DNA of 64,000 nt from Halicephalobus mephisto (taxonomy: Eukaryota; Nematoda; Chromadorea; Rhabditida; Panagrolaimidae), in contig SWDT01000058.1 in assembly GCA_009193035.1 (NCBI GenBank), positions 62,001 through 126,000 of the forward strand, given 5' to 3'. Position 1 is the stretch's first letter; each line of letters starts with the position of its first letter. The notes beneath the pieces are model-generated. The model saw only the letters and a list, made by a program, of their open reading frames with translations, did no database searches and was not told the DNA's origin. The translations under genes were made by a program, and so were the position numbers. Of the stretch, positions 31,435 through 42,977 are shown piece by piece.

Positions 31435-32924
31435 ATGTCTGATTCCTCAGAAGACGAATATGAAGGTCATATTGAGAAGGTCGAGGATAACCCAGACGAT
31501 GAATCCAAATCTTTTGCAGAACTGGGTGTCAATGGAGTACTCTGCGATGCATGTGAACGTCTAGGCTGGAAGAAGCCGACGAAGATCCAACAAGCCACCC
31601 TTCCTCCAGCTCTGGACGGCAAGGACATCATTGGATTGGCGGAAACGGGATCAGGTAAAACTGGAGCCTTTGCTATTCCTGTTCTTCAGGAACTGATGGA
31701 ACACCCACAAAAGTTGTTCGCTCTTGTTCTGACTCCGACTCGTGAATTGGCCTTCCAGATTGCCGAACAGTTCCAAGCTCTCGGAAGTTCCATGGGTCTT
31801 CTTGTTGGTAAGTCACCAGTTGTTTCTTCTTCTCTCAGTTCTGATTATAGCTGTAATCGTTGGTGGAGTGGATAAAGTGGCTCAAGCCATGGCTCTAGCG
31901 AAACGTCCTCACGTTATCATCGCCACCCCAGGAAGACTCGTCGATCACTTAGAAGAAACAAAAGGCTTCAATCTTCGTTCTCTCAAATTCCTGATTATGG
32001 ACGAAGCAGACAGAATGCTGAACCTGGACTTTGAAGTTGAGTTGGACAAGATTCTGAAAGTTATCCCACGAGAACGTCGAACATACCTCTTTTCCGCCAC
32101 AATGACAGCCAAAGTGAGCAAACTTGAACGAGCATCTTTGAAGAACCCTATCCGAGTTGAAGTCTCCAACAAGTACAAGACAGTCGACACATTGAAGCAG
32201 TACTTGCTCTTTGTCCCTCAGAAGTACAAAGATGCTAATCTCGTCTACTTGATGAATGAGAAAGCTGGAAACACATTTATCGTCTTTTGCTCCACTTGCA
32301 ACAGCGTCCTCAAAGTTACGCTTATGTTAAGGCACTTGGGATTCCCAGCTCTGCCTCTCCACGGACAAATGAGCCAAGCCAAACGTCTCGGATCTCTGAA
32401 CAAATTCAAGGCAAAGGAAAGGTCAATTCTCGTCTGTACTGATGTTGCATCTCGTGGATTGGACATCCCTCATGTCGATGTTGTTATCAACTATGACGTT
32501 CCTGCTGCTTCCAAGGATTACATCCACAGAGTTGGAAGAACCGCTCGTGCTGGCAGAAATGGAGTCGCTATTACGATTGTTACTCAGTATGATGTTGAAT
32601 TGTACCAGAAAGTTGAAAATCTAATCGGTTTAAAGCTGGACAAGTACCCGGCTAATAACGATGAAGTTCTTTTGCTGGTTGAAAGTGTTGATCATGCAAT
32701 GAAACTAGCTGGGAATGTAAGTTTTTGACTTTATTGATACTTTGACATAAGCAATGTTTTAGGAGGTGAAAGAACTGGAAAAAGCTAAGAAATCAGGCAA
32801 GAAGACCAGTGGCTCAGCTTATCTGGACGACGTCGATGCAGACGAAGGCAACAGCAAGTATATGAAGAAACGGAAAGGAGGCAGACAAGACCATGGCAAG
32901 ATGAAAGTCAAGAGACTCCGGTAA
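31435..32924 (+). CDS. DEAD-box RNA helicase DDX47/Rrp3
   Basis: Exons 31435-31807, 31851-32715 and 32763-32924 join in phase. An acidic start ([11 protein letters not shown]) is followed by the Q motif ([15 protein letters not shown]), [38 protein letters not shown], the ARGLDIP-type block ([12 protein letters not shown]) and [11 protein letters not shown]. The C-terminus is Lys/Arg-rich ([13 protein letters not shown]). Sequence order and length (about 465 residues) fit DDX47, the nucleolar helicase needed for early 18S rRNA processing. Close relatives such as DDX49 are less likely. Its stop lies 51 bases from the stop of the convergent sugar transporter. Confidence 0.9.
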
Positions 32925-32975
32925 GAAGTAATATCGAGGGAGTGTAATGTTGTTGAATTTGCGGAATAAAGGTTT

Positions 32976-35004
32976 TCATTTTTTTTGAATAGTACAGGTC
33001 AGAAGGGGTTTTTCTTCTCTCGGAGGGTATTTAGTGTAGACAACAATGGAAATCACAACGAGGAGAGTGCCGAAGATGAAAAGTTCATTGGGAACGAAAT
33101 CGAAGAGCAACCAGGAACCCACAGCAGCTCCAACGATGGCCGTGCTCTGAGCGTAGGACTTCATGATGTTGTCAGCATACTTGATGACGACGGCGATGAG
33201 CAGTCCCCCGGAGGCGTTCATGAAAGTCATCAAACAGACGACTTCATCGAATCCTCGGAAGAAACCATCTGAAAAGAAATTGAGTGATTGATTCTTGGAT
33301 AATAGGACTTACCGGTTTGGATTGTACCGTAATCTCTGTAGAACATGGAGATGGAGGAGACGATGAGTCCGAAGAGAGCGAGTCGGATGTTCTGCATCCA
33401 GACGTCGACGCTGGACTGCTTCAGGACTTTCTCCATGTAGACTCCTGCGAAGGCAGAGGTGAAACACATGGTCACAACAGCCACGAAACCGACGAAGGGC
33501 TGTTGGACGAGGTACCCAGCCATAGGGGCCGGGGGCTGGTACTGGAGCTGAACATCCGAGACCCCGACAATGAGAAGCACCAGGGCGATCCACTGTTCCG
33601 AACTGATCCTCTTCCCGAGGACGACGTTTAGCATCAAGGCTGTGATGAGGATTTTGAGTTGGTAAGTGACCTGAATATCCGATAGTTGAAATCACAAATC
33701 CATGTGCAGTGAAGACAGTTTTGTTCTTGAAATCTGGTAGAAACAGATGCTTTCTCATTTCTCACGAGTGGCGAGACGTGAGCTCACAATAACGGGATTA
33801 GAGAAAACATCGGTCGAGCGGGATTGCTACTTTTGGTAGAGAACCGAGGAAAGGGAACAAGGCTCAAGAGCGAACGTGATTATTTGACTCGAGTGCGCGG
33901 TAGTTTTTGACTCAAAGGAAGACCGCAAAAAGCACAACCGATCGCTCGAGGGCAGCAACACGAGAAGTTCTTTGGAACAACATCCAGTTGTTCCAGCTTT
34001 TCAATAAAGACGTGTTTCACATCGATTTGGACTATTTTAATTTTCTCTCGACTGCAGCGTGATACTAGAAACCATGTTCCCCTCTGGCTATATCCGAAAA
34101 AACAATTGTTTTCGATTAGGCTCTGAAAATTAGAAGTACTCGATCTCAATTACTCACGTTCTGCTCATTTGCCAAGAGCTCTCATTCTTCCAAAAATAGA
34201 AATCCCTCAAGACCCGTCAAATCCCAAAATGGACTGTCCACTTGACGAATCTGTTAGCTTCAAAATGCTTGTCTTTGCGCAATCCCAAAAAAGCGACAAC
34301 AAGATCCCCTGGATCTAATTTCAGTTTTCATTCCTCGAATTCATGTTCCTTCTGCGTTTTTTGCCCGGACAAAGAGTCCCGAATATCCGATTCCAACAAA
34401 GGGTCAAGTCCAAAATCTATGAATCACCTTTTTGCACTTGACTGAAAAAACTCACACAAAAGGTTGTGGGTTCCAAGTTGGTCAGAGCGATGTAGTAGAG
34501 GTTATTCTGCAGAATGTAGATGATTGCTGGAATACAGATTTTCATCGTTTCAGTAAAATCGTCGAAAACGGCTGATTTACAAGATTTTAAAAATCTGAAA
34601 AACTTGATTTTCTTAGTTTTGATTTCTTCGGATTTACTTGGGGATTGATTTTTCTTGGACAATCAAGATCCCGGAACACAGCAGAAGCTTGATGGCTTCC
34701 ATAATGAACACATTCACTGTCGTGATGAAGACCTCGTTTTCTTTCCGATACCGAGTGGATCTGACTAGTAACGGCATGCTTAAATTCAAAAAGTAATTTA
34801 AAAAGTAATTAGAATAGTAATTTAAAAAGTATTTAGAATAGTAATTTAAATTAATCTTTTATTAGAAATAGGACAGGGACGCAAAAAGTAAAAAATTTAC
34901 CAAGCTTGTTGAACCGTCAATAATACCAATCCGACGTATTTGTAGACATGTTTCTCTTTGTGATTGCACAAAAGTTGCCACAAATAACCGAAATCACCCC
35001 GCAT
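32976..35004 (-). CDS. SLC35A3-type Golgi UDP-sugar transporter
   Basis: The ATG at 35004 gives MRGDFGYLWQLL. Later exons give YKYVGLVLLTVQQACMPLLV, MEAIKLLLCSGILIVQEKS, KICIPAIIYILQNNLYYIAL, VTYQLKILITALML, SGFAGVYMEKVLKQ-like text (AFAGVYMEKVLKQ), and GGLLIAVVIKYADNIMKSYA. This is the full SLC35A order, closest to the UDP-GlcNAc transporter SLC35A3, which loads the Golgi lumen with donor sugars. The Golgi GT49 enzyme at the start of the window would need such donors, but no link is shown. One oddity is TTFCVTYQL, where the family has glutamine in place of cysteine (TTYQVTYQL). A 50-base intron with a GTAAAT donor must be removed to keep the frame near 34630. The intron 33671-34450 is about 0.8 kb. 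The 310-bp element A starts 28 bases upstream of the ATG. Confidence 0.85.
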
Positions 35005-35031
35005 TCTTCACCAATAATTACAAATTTTCCT

Positions 35032-35341
35032 AAAAGTCGAAAATTGAAAAGTGTTGAATTCAGAGAATATGTGGTGAATTTCATTGTTTTTATTAGAGAC
35101 AGATTAGTTAGCTACTTTGTCTGATATTGAACACGATAAAATTAAAAACAAGTTTTAAAAGTTAAAGATTTCTCCTTACACTCCAAAAGTGACTTTGGAC
35201 CTGTGGCGTTCTGTTCCGTTCTTAAAAACCGTCTCCGTAATATTTCCACCAAATTTATGACTTTTCTACAATTAACTAATTCCATAAAAAACAAAAATCC
35301 CTCCACTATTACTCTTATTCAAAAACTAATTTGGACTTTTT
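35032..35341 (+). mobile_element. 310-bp element, copy A (MITE-like, inverted partner at 41425-41734)
   Basis: Base-by-base reading shows this segment is the reverse complement of 41425-41734, with one mismatch (35086 against 41680). Flanks do not match. Its ends are imperfect inverted repeats: AAAAGTCGAAAATTG at the left, and AAAAGTCCAAATTAG as the reverse complement of the right end. No coding capacity. The short length, terminal inverted repeats and near identity suggest a recently moved non-autonomous DNA transposon, but I cannot see a clear target-site duplication. Confidence 0.7.
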
Positions 35342-36577
35342 GGGACACGGTATTTTTAATTAAGTAAAAATACACTGACTTTGACAATTGTCGTTGAAGA
35401 AAAACGTGGAAATCCCAGCCTCGCATCTATCGAGGTCACTTCCTCCAGCAGCGAGTTTTCGGTTATCTCCCATCCAGATCAGACAGCAGTCTCGGGAGAA
35501 GGAAGACTTCAAAGTGCAATAAAACCTGAATCAGGCAAAATCACTTGATTACGAAATCGTTTTTATTTTTGGTCTTCTTCAGCAGTTTTAATCCTTTGAG
35601 TCGTTGTTTTTTCAAAATTTGTTAATCTGAATCGTCTAATCTGCAATGTACCTTTTTGTTTGTCTTTGCATATTTCAATTGACAAGTTTCTGATTGTCCT
35701 TATTTGGACGGTTTTCCCAGAGGATCCGCGCAATCGAATGATCCCCGTTCGAGTCCCTAAGAGGTTTTATTGACGTTTTTTGGGCCACGCTTTATTTTGC
35801 GCAGAAGATGGACCTCCGCCGGTACACAGTTTTTTGACAGCTTTGGATCCTCCGAGATTCTTTTCGCGAAACTCCTCAACTTTCAGTTTCGTGTTTGACA
35901 TTTATCTTTTGGAGCATTGTTCTTGCTCCTTTGACCTGTCAACAAGGGTCAAGGATTGGGAGGAGTTTGGCTTAATTCAAAGGTTCCTTTTTTGGATTCG
36001 ATGAACGGGCTGATGGAGAACCTCCTCATTCTCCAATCGGGTCATGGTTAGGACGGTTTCCCCAATCAGCGAATTCTGAATTCACAAGACTTCGTCTGGG
36101 GGACTGCTCGAATCACAACTCGATCCCGACATGACTGTCCATTTAGGATACCCGTCCGATGTGAAGGTTGTTGAGTTCTCATGACCCGAAAAGTCGTCGA
36201 CGGACTTATTTTACAAACAACTTATGCCATATTTTTCGTTTTTTAAGCCCGCAGGTCTTGCGTAATTGAGTAATGAAGCTAATGAGACTCTTCATCAAAG
36301 ACAAAAAGCGTCGATCTAGCTAATCGACAGCGACTTTGTTCTTGCGCAATCCTCTTCACGTACCCCGTGGCTGGCTCATTTGTTCTCCGTTAAACTTGCA
36401 GTTTTAGCCTTTAATGGAAGAACCACAATTCCCAAGTTGACGAATTATGAGATTTTGTCCTGAAACGTGTCAGACGTGCTGTCTACTTTAAATATTTCAG
36501 AATTTTCAGGGTTTCTTCAATCGTCAATTACCAATCTTGAACTCCACTCACCGGACTTTTGACGGATTGAGGTCGAG
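35342..36577. other. Intergenic region, no gene recognised
   Basis: About 1.2 kb upstream of the mucin-like gene. No exon is convincing on either strand. A CGTTCGAGTCCC stretch near 35749 resembles a tRNA B box, but no matching A box at the right distance was found. Confidence 0.4.
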
Positions 36578-38178
36578 ATGAAGCTGAGGTTATCACTGAA
36601 TTCTCGATTTTTTATTTTCTTCTTTGTTGCTTTCATTATTCAGACTGATGGTGAGTTATTTTTTAAATTTTTGTTTACCTTAAATTGGTCAAGAAAACTT
36701 GATGCGATGGAGAATCAGCGCCTTAAGGACCACTTGAGGATGTGATCCAGCTTTTGATTTACCTGTATTTTCCAAGACCTTTTTGAGAGATTTACGAAAA
36801 AAATGATCACGTCACAAAATCAATTTCGTAATTCGAAAAACTTTAGCAGCAGGGAGATCGGTCCAAACGAGTGTCCAGAGAGCAATCGAGAACACGAAAC
36901 GAAGACAAGCCCCGGCAAAACTGGCCGCCGTCCCGAACCCCCCCTCGAGTCAACAGAGACCTGGGAGGATGGAGAAACTCGATGTGGATAAACTCAACTT
37001 GCTCATCAAGTCTATCGACAAGACTTGGATCATGCCTCGGTCAGGCACCAAGGATCCAGTTGGGTCCAATTTCCAGGTAGGGTCGGGTACTCACTCCAGT
37101 CACTTGATGGGTTACATTACAGTACAAAAAGACCTGTGCCAGTATCTACAAAGCCCGTCACGAAGCCTGTCAACAGACAGGATTTGGAATCATGTGCTTC
37201 AACTACTGTCACGAACAAGGAGAAAAACTGGCTTTCAAATGCCAGGACACTTCTGATGCTAATTACTGTAGAAGCAGTGGCACTTTCGACACTTTCTTGG
37301 CCAAGTATAGGAAGGACGCCTACAAGGCCAAGGCCTTCATTCACCAGATGATCTCCCGGTGCTATGCTACAGCTATATGTAACCTTCAAACGGGGATTCT
37401 GAATTCAACACTGATTGACAGTGACTCAGCAATCCCAGATGAAACCACCCCCAGAGCCCCACCAGTGTTCATCAGAGGGGCGGCCAGGACACTATCCCCG
37501 ATCAAGGGAGCGAGAACATTGAGTCCCAAGAAGGCAGGAATGAAGAAGACAGGCAGAGTGGACACTACTTCCCCAGCTCCAGGGGGAAAGACCAACATCT
37601 GGGACAGATTCACCATCGCTCAAAGAGCGAAACCAACTCCGAAGTACATTCCTTTCTGGCAGAGACTTCTGGCAACGACCACAATGGCTCCAGCTACAGA
37701 ACCTGAAGAAATGCCTTCTGAGCCGATTAAAGGAGAAATCATCGTTGAGACTCAGGAAGAAGAGTCCGAGGAACCTGAAACCACCATAACTACACGGAAA
37801 ATGAAAAAAGTCACACTTCCAACACGAAAGGCACTTAAGACCACCACCAAAGGCCTGGTGAAGGCAAAACAGACCTCCAAACCTAAGATGAAAGCAACCA
37901 CAACCACCACCACAACTACAGAAGCCCCAACGGAAGAACCAATTACAGAAGAAGAGGTGATTGAATTCACATCTACCACTCCTCCAGATTCTTCGGAAGA
38001 ACCTAAACCTGTCGAAAAACACACCTGGAAACCCTTGGAGGTCACAGAACCCCCTCCAATCGGACCTGAATACAGATCGGCCAAGACAGAAAACCATGAG
38101 AAACCCGCCTTCTGGAACAAATTCCAACCGAACCGATGGTATCAATCCGTCCATTTCATGACCAACACCGGCAAGTAA
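36578..38178 (+). CDS. Unknown secreted protein with cysteine-rich N-terminal domain and mucin-like tail
   Basis: Exons 36578-36650, 36850-37076 and 37123-38178 join in phase (phase 1, then phase 0). A signal peptide ([20 protein letters not shown]) is followed by a basic linker and then a domain with about eight cysteines: [52 protein letters not shown]. The remainder is Thr/Pro/Glu/Lys-rich, including [16 protein letters not shown], typical of an O-glycosylated stalk. It ends [17 protein letters not shown] recognise no family. An extracellular matrix, cuticle or eggshell role is possible. It lies between the two inverted 310-bp elements. Confidence 0.75.
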
Positions 38179-39304
38179 CTGTCTTCTACACGGAATCTGT
38201 ATTCAAAGCCACGAGATTTGCCCGTTTTTCTGGTCCAACCACTGGTCCGGTAGAATTCCAAAGTACGAAGGTTCTTTCTTCGAATAAAATTAAATCCCTT
38301 GCTTTATTTATTGTTAAATTAATTATTTCTTTGGAGTTGGAAAAATAAAATTGTTTTTCAGACTCGGTTATTTCATAAAAATAAAAAACTGAAATTATTA
38401 CGAATTTTCTGAAGATGAATTTCAAAGCTTTGTAAATGTTAGTTTGTAATGCATTTTGGAAAATTTTAAAAGTTCTTAATGCATTTTGGAAAATTGTAGA
38501 AATTTCGAATAGATTTTTAAAGACAGCAGGAATTTTAAAGGAAATCTAGAAGATTTTGAGGATTTCTACACACAAAAAATGTAATTTTTGTTATATTTGT
38601 CGATTCAGGTGATTCGCGTAATGATGAGAAAGACAGATATCGTAGAGAACTTTATGTAACAGATGTCTCAGACACAATACAAAATATGTATTGAACTCGA
38701 CACATGCAACAGACATATTTCCCTTCAAGAGGATCTGTATTTTCCGTTGTTGATGCTAAGGGAATCCTTTCGGGACCAAGCACTTTTCACTAAGGATAAA
38801 GTGACCAATCCAACATTTTTGATCTCGTAACAATTGCGAAATATAATAAAATGTAACCCAATTGTCACATTTTTCATGAATATTTGACATTTGTGATAAA
38901 ATTACAAGTAATAGTGACGATTTGCATTTATTACTGAGCCAAAAGTTACACTTTTTTATGTGAAGGATTTTGGGAGATTTCCAAGATTTGTACAAAATCC
39001 TAGGAGATTCTAAAAACTTTCAAGAAATTTCGGAAGAATGGAAAGCTTTCATAAAATCTTAAAATTTCAAAACCTTCCAACAAATTCTATTTTACGAAAT
39101 TTTGATATACAAAGTATAAAAACCCCGATCAAAGTTCACTCATAGACCAGACAATCGATCGTAAAACGTACGAATGATCGTCGAGGAAAGTGATCCATTT
39201 GTCATTTAGCACATCAGACTGGTTCCAAACTCATGCAATCCGATTACTTTCGAGTTTAAAAGTCACAAAAATGCAAGGTTTGATTCCAGAACCTCTTTCA
39301 CAAC
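38179..39304. other. AT-rich intergenic region with short degenerate repeats
   Basis: About 1.1 kb. AATAAAAT near 38344 may end the mucin-like transcript. TAATGCATTTTGGAAAATT occurs twice with a 30-base period (38447 and 38477), followed by loosely repeated GATTTT/AAATTTC words to 39080. TATAAAAA at 39115-39122 may be the promoter of the SLC5 gene. Confidence 0.45.
39115..39122 (+). promoter_or_regulatory. Candidate TATA box of the SLC5 gene
   Basis: TATAAAAA 183 bases upstream of the ATG at 39305, in otherwise AT-rich DNA. Confidence 0.3.
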
Positions 39305-41330
39305 ATGTTTACTACGGTTGATTTTATCGTTTTCGGAATATTTCTAATTTTATCTATGGTAGTCGGGCTCTACCATGGAGTAATGGCGAAGGTAAGGAGG
39401 AAGAATCTGAACCACTCGGAGACGGCGGAATTCCTGACTGGAGGCAGGAAACTCCCGATTCTCCCGGTTTGTCTGTCCCTTCTGACGACGTTCATCAGTG
39501 GAATCGCCTTGTTGGGGCTTCCGGCCGAGATCTACCAGAGAGGAATCGCGATAGGACTCGGCTTCATCGGAGGAGGGATGGCCTTCTTGTTAACCGGGGT
39601 GTTCTTCATCCCGGTTTTCTACAAACTGCAGTTTATTTCCGTCTACGAATACTTGGAAATGAGGTTTGATTCCAAATTACTTAGGAAGTTGGGGTCCAGT
39701 TTATTCCTGATATCGACTCTCTTCTACATGGCCGTAGTCATGTACGCCCCTTCCGTGGCTCTTTCAGGAGTCACGGACATAAAGTTGTGGCCTTTCATTT
39801 TGGTGAGGATTATCTTGTGTAATTGCTGATAAGTGACCAATTTCCAGTCGATAGGACTAGTGGCGACGATCTACACGGCCCTCGGGGGGATCAAGGCAGT
39901 TATCTGGACAGATACCCTCCAGGCTGCTTTCATGTACATCGGAATAGGGACCCTAATCATCAAAGGAACCTTGGATTCCGGGGGTTTCTTCAACGTTATT
40001 AAGATTGCAGACAAGGGAGGACGTCTATGGGACTCCGTTCTCAAATTCGACCCGACTGTCTTCCAGTATCATTCCTTCTGGATAATCTTCTTCTGTGGGA
40101 TCCTCCACTGGACCTGCTTCTACGGACTGAATCAGATGGCTCTTCAGAGATACTGTTCCATGCCGTCCTTGAAGAGTGCAAGGACGGTCATGATCTTCAC
40201 AGTGCCTGCCTTCTGGGCCATCGGGATGATGTGTACTTTCATCGGAATCTTGTTGCTCGCTTACTTCCACGGTTGTGACCCCGTTGCCATGGGCGAAATC
40301 GATTCCATGGATCAGATGAGCATTCTGATGGCAGGCAGAGTGTTATGTAGGTTTCGATATTCTCGTACTTTTTAGTTATTTTTTCGTAAAAACTTTGTGC
40401 ATTTGAAATTTGTAATTTTGACGGAATTGATTCAGCCATCGTTCCTGGGCTTCCTGGACTATTCCTTGCTGCTTTGTTTTCATCAACTCTTTCAACAACG
40501 TCCAGCGGAATGAACTCCATGACTGCCGTCGTTTTTGAAGACTTCTTCAAAGAGAAATTCAAACATATGTCTGAGACTAAAATCACGTTCTACATGAAAA
40601 TGACCACTATCGTATTTGGAGTGTTGTCGACTCTGATCGCGTTTGCCTGTGATTACATGGGAGGTATTTTCAACGTAAGTTGTGTAGGTTGAAATTACGG
40701 TTAATTAGGGGTATTCAGGCCGCCACGACAACTCTAGGAGCAGCTGCAGGCCCTCTGGTCGGACTCTTCTTCCTGGGGGTGTTCTTCCCTCGAGCCAACA
40801 AAATCGGGGCCTTTGCGGGAATGTCCACAGCCTCCATTCTGATGCTTCTCTGTTCCATCAGCAACAATATCGAGAAACCTTACAAAAACTACGTCCTCCC
40901 TCTGGTGCAGGACCCTTCGAACCCGAATTGCGCCGACTTTAATCCTGCTTTTGCCAATCACACAGCTACTCACATCAGTGTTTTCAAAAATCACAACGGA
41001 TTGCACGAACACGAGATCCATCACGATTGGCACTACGGAAATCCAGAAGCTTCACTGTTCGCGAGGACTTCTCCTTTCGTCTACGCCGCTTTGAGTGAGT
41101 CCGATCTCCAAATAACTGAACTAAATCCAATTACAGGTGTGACAACAGTCGTGACCATCGGCTACATCGTCTCTGTGATCTTCCCAGTAGAGTTAGAGCC
41201 GAAAAAGAAAAGATTTGCCTTCGCCTGTACCTACGCCGGACTTCACCTGGAAGTCGACAAAGATCTCTATAGATCGAATGACCAGACGGCCATTGATTGC
41301 AACGACCATTTCCTTCCCGAAGAATCTTAA
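39305..41330 (+). CDS. SLC5-family sodium/solute cotransporter
   Basis: Five exons, with introns near 39802-39846, 40349-40436, 40676-40720 and about 41095-41136. The start MFTTVDFIVFGIFLILSMVVG is the first membrane segment. Diagnostic text: ETAEFLTGGRKLPILPVCLSLL and GLPAEIYQRG, then ATIYTALGGIKAVIWTDTLQ, LFLAALFSSTLSTTSSGMNS (sodium-binding region), and TLGAAAGPLVGLFFLG. These match the SLC5A5/A6/A8/A12 branch (iodide, multivitamin and monocarboxylate carriers), so a sodium-driven import of a small organic anion or vitamin is likely. Substrate is not readable. A histidine-rich extracellular loop (HNGLHEHEIHHDWHYG) is unusual. The tail after the last membrane segment is short. Confidence 0.88.
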
Positions 41331-41424
41331 TATAAAGTATATTGCCTTACAAAAAGAACTTTAGGCCAAGTAGTCTTAAACAAGAGTTGGAGCATTCCGT
41401 TTCTAGTATACCTGATAATTTACG

Positions 41425-41734
41425 AAAAAGTCCAAATTAGTTTTTGAATAAGAGTAATAGTGGAGGGATTTTTGTTTTTTATGGAATTAGTTAATTGTAG
41501 AAAAGTCATAAATTTGGTGGAAATATTACGGAGACGGTTTTTAAGAACGGAACAGAACGCCACAGGTCCAAAGTCACTTTTGGAGTGTAAGGAGAAATCT
41601 TTAACTTTTAAAACTTGTTTTTAATTTTATCGTGTTCAATATCAGACAAAGTAGCTAACTAATCTGTCTCTAATAAAAAGAATGAAATTCACCACATATT
41701 CTCTGAATTCAACACTTTTCAATTTTCGACTTTT
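41425..41734 (-). mobile_element. 310-bp element, copy B (inverted partner of 35032-35341)
   Basis: Reverse complement of copy A with one visible mismatch over 310 bases. It lies 94 bases after the SLC5 stop and about 215 bases before the next gene. Termini are AAAAAGTCCAAATTAG and the imperfectly matching AAAAGTCGAAAATTG. Confidence 0.7.
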
Positions 41735-41748
41735 TGGAACATTTTGCA

Positions 41749-41755
41749 TATAAAT
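41749..41755 (+). promoter_or_regulatory. Candidate TATA box of the unknown membrane protein gene
   Basis: TATAAAT 200 bases upstream of the ATG at 41949, just outside the end of element copy B. Confidence 0.3.
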
Positions 41756-41948
41756 CAAAAAATGCGTCCCAATCGTTTTCAGTTACATATTTACATATTT
41801 ACATGATTGCAGTGAAGGATTAGTCAAAACGATAAAATCGAAAAAACTAGAAAACAGCAAAAAATAAAAACCATGAAATCGAGAATTTGAATAATTTATT
41901 CGCCTTCCTCGAAACAGTATTCAGAATCCTCCTAGAAGAGAGTGAGCA

Positions 41949-42977
41949 ATGTCAAATCCACTTTCGTATTCTGACTACGGATTGCCTCGTTCAGAAGTCG
42001 ACGTCGATATTGATGTCTTTTCTACGAAAACTACTTCGACCGTTCAGGATTCTGCTCAGGATCATATGGTAAATTTCTCTTCGGCTTCTGATTCTGAATT
42101 GTCTTTGATTACCTGTTTCTCTGATGACTTTGATGAAATCCACTCGGTTGGGGAGCAATACAGAGCTTATCAAAGAGGAACTAAGATGAACGAAGAGAAA
42201 TATAAGAATCCCTCGGCTTCCGACGACCTCGAAGAAGATTCGGAGAGCGAAGGACCTTCAGAAAGTTACTTCTCTGTTCAGACCTGGGATGACGGTTCCA
42301 TTGACTATAACCGTATAAATGAGAAGAATGAAAAAGAAGTTATTCCATTTTCTATGAATCTTCTTGATGGCAGTTTCCCAGAATCTACAGACAAATACAG
42401 AATCCTGGAAACTCCTACGATTCATCTGGACAAGGCATGTAGCGAAGTCTCCAAAGGTCGTCCAGGGATATTTAAACAATGTAAGTTGTTTTTAATTAAT
42501 CCCATAGTTGTTTCTGTTTTAGTCCTTTGGCTGACGATCAGTGTCCCATTCAGAATCCTGACGAACATCCTTTATTACTGTATCTGGCTGACTCTCCCTC
42601 TGTTGAAATCGCTTTTCTGGCCGACGATGATAGTCTCTAAAGTCCTTAATTGGACCCTCAACATGACTACTTTCACTACTAACGAGAATCCAGAGGTTGA
42701 AAAAGAAGGAATATGCACTGACGACACCCAGAACTCTAGTCGTCTTAGTAATGCCGTGGGTTCTGCTCATTCGGCTCATCTCCGAGGAACCCAAAACACT
42801 TTGACAGAGAAGAGTGATCTTGTCTACTATTCTGATTGTTCTCCTTCGTCTTCTGAAGATGGATTCGAAAACGCTAGAGGAATCAACACTTTTCTGGACA
42901 CCCAAGCCAAGCAATACTCCGCTATCCGCCGTCGAGTCGAGAATCCAACTAAAGATGATTTGAAAAAAGAGCTCTAG
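41949..42977 (+). CDS. Unknown acidic membrane protein
   Basis: The ATG at 41949 opens a long acidic, Ser-rich N-terminal half (SASDSELSLITC, SDDLEEDSESEGPSES). A 42-base stop-free intron probably lies at 42481-42522, giving GIFKQFLWLTISVPFRILTN. Two close hydrophobic segments follow, FLWLTISVPFRILTNILYY and CIWLTLPLLKSLFWPTMIV, forming a hairpin-like membrane anchor. A polar C-terminal half ends NPTKDDLKKEL. The layout, long cytosolic arms around a short paired membrane region, resembles reticulon-type or nuclear-envelope proteins, but no family motif is seen. About 330-342 residues. Confidence 0.65.
   Translation: MSNPLSYSDYGLPRSEVDVDIDVFSTKTTSTVQDSAQDHMVNFSSASDSELSLITCFSDDFDEIHSVGEQYRAYQRGTKMNEEKYKNPSASDDLEEDSESEGPSESYFSVQTWDDGSIDYNRINEKNEKEVIPFSMNLLDGSFPESTDKYRILETPTIHLDKACSEVSKGRPGIFKQCKLFLINPIVVSVLVLWLTISVPFRILTNILYYCIWLTLPLLKSLFWPTMIVSKVLNWTLNMTTFTTNENPEVEKEGICTDDTQNSSRLSNAVGSAHSAHLRGTQNTLTEKSDLVYYSDCSPSSSEDGFENARGINTFLDTQAKQYSAIRRRVENPTKDDLKKEL

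Noticed and set aside
35700..35770. B-box-like CGTTCGAGTCCC
   Set aside because: No A box at tRNA distance and no cloverleaf.
37492..38154. 220-codon minus-strand open frame
   Set aside because: Antisense to the Thr/Pro/Glu-rich exon; its Gly/Phe/Cys-rich composition is a mirror of low-complexity codons.
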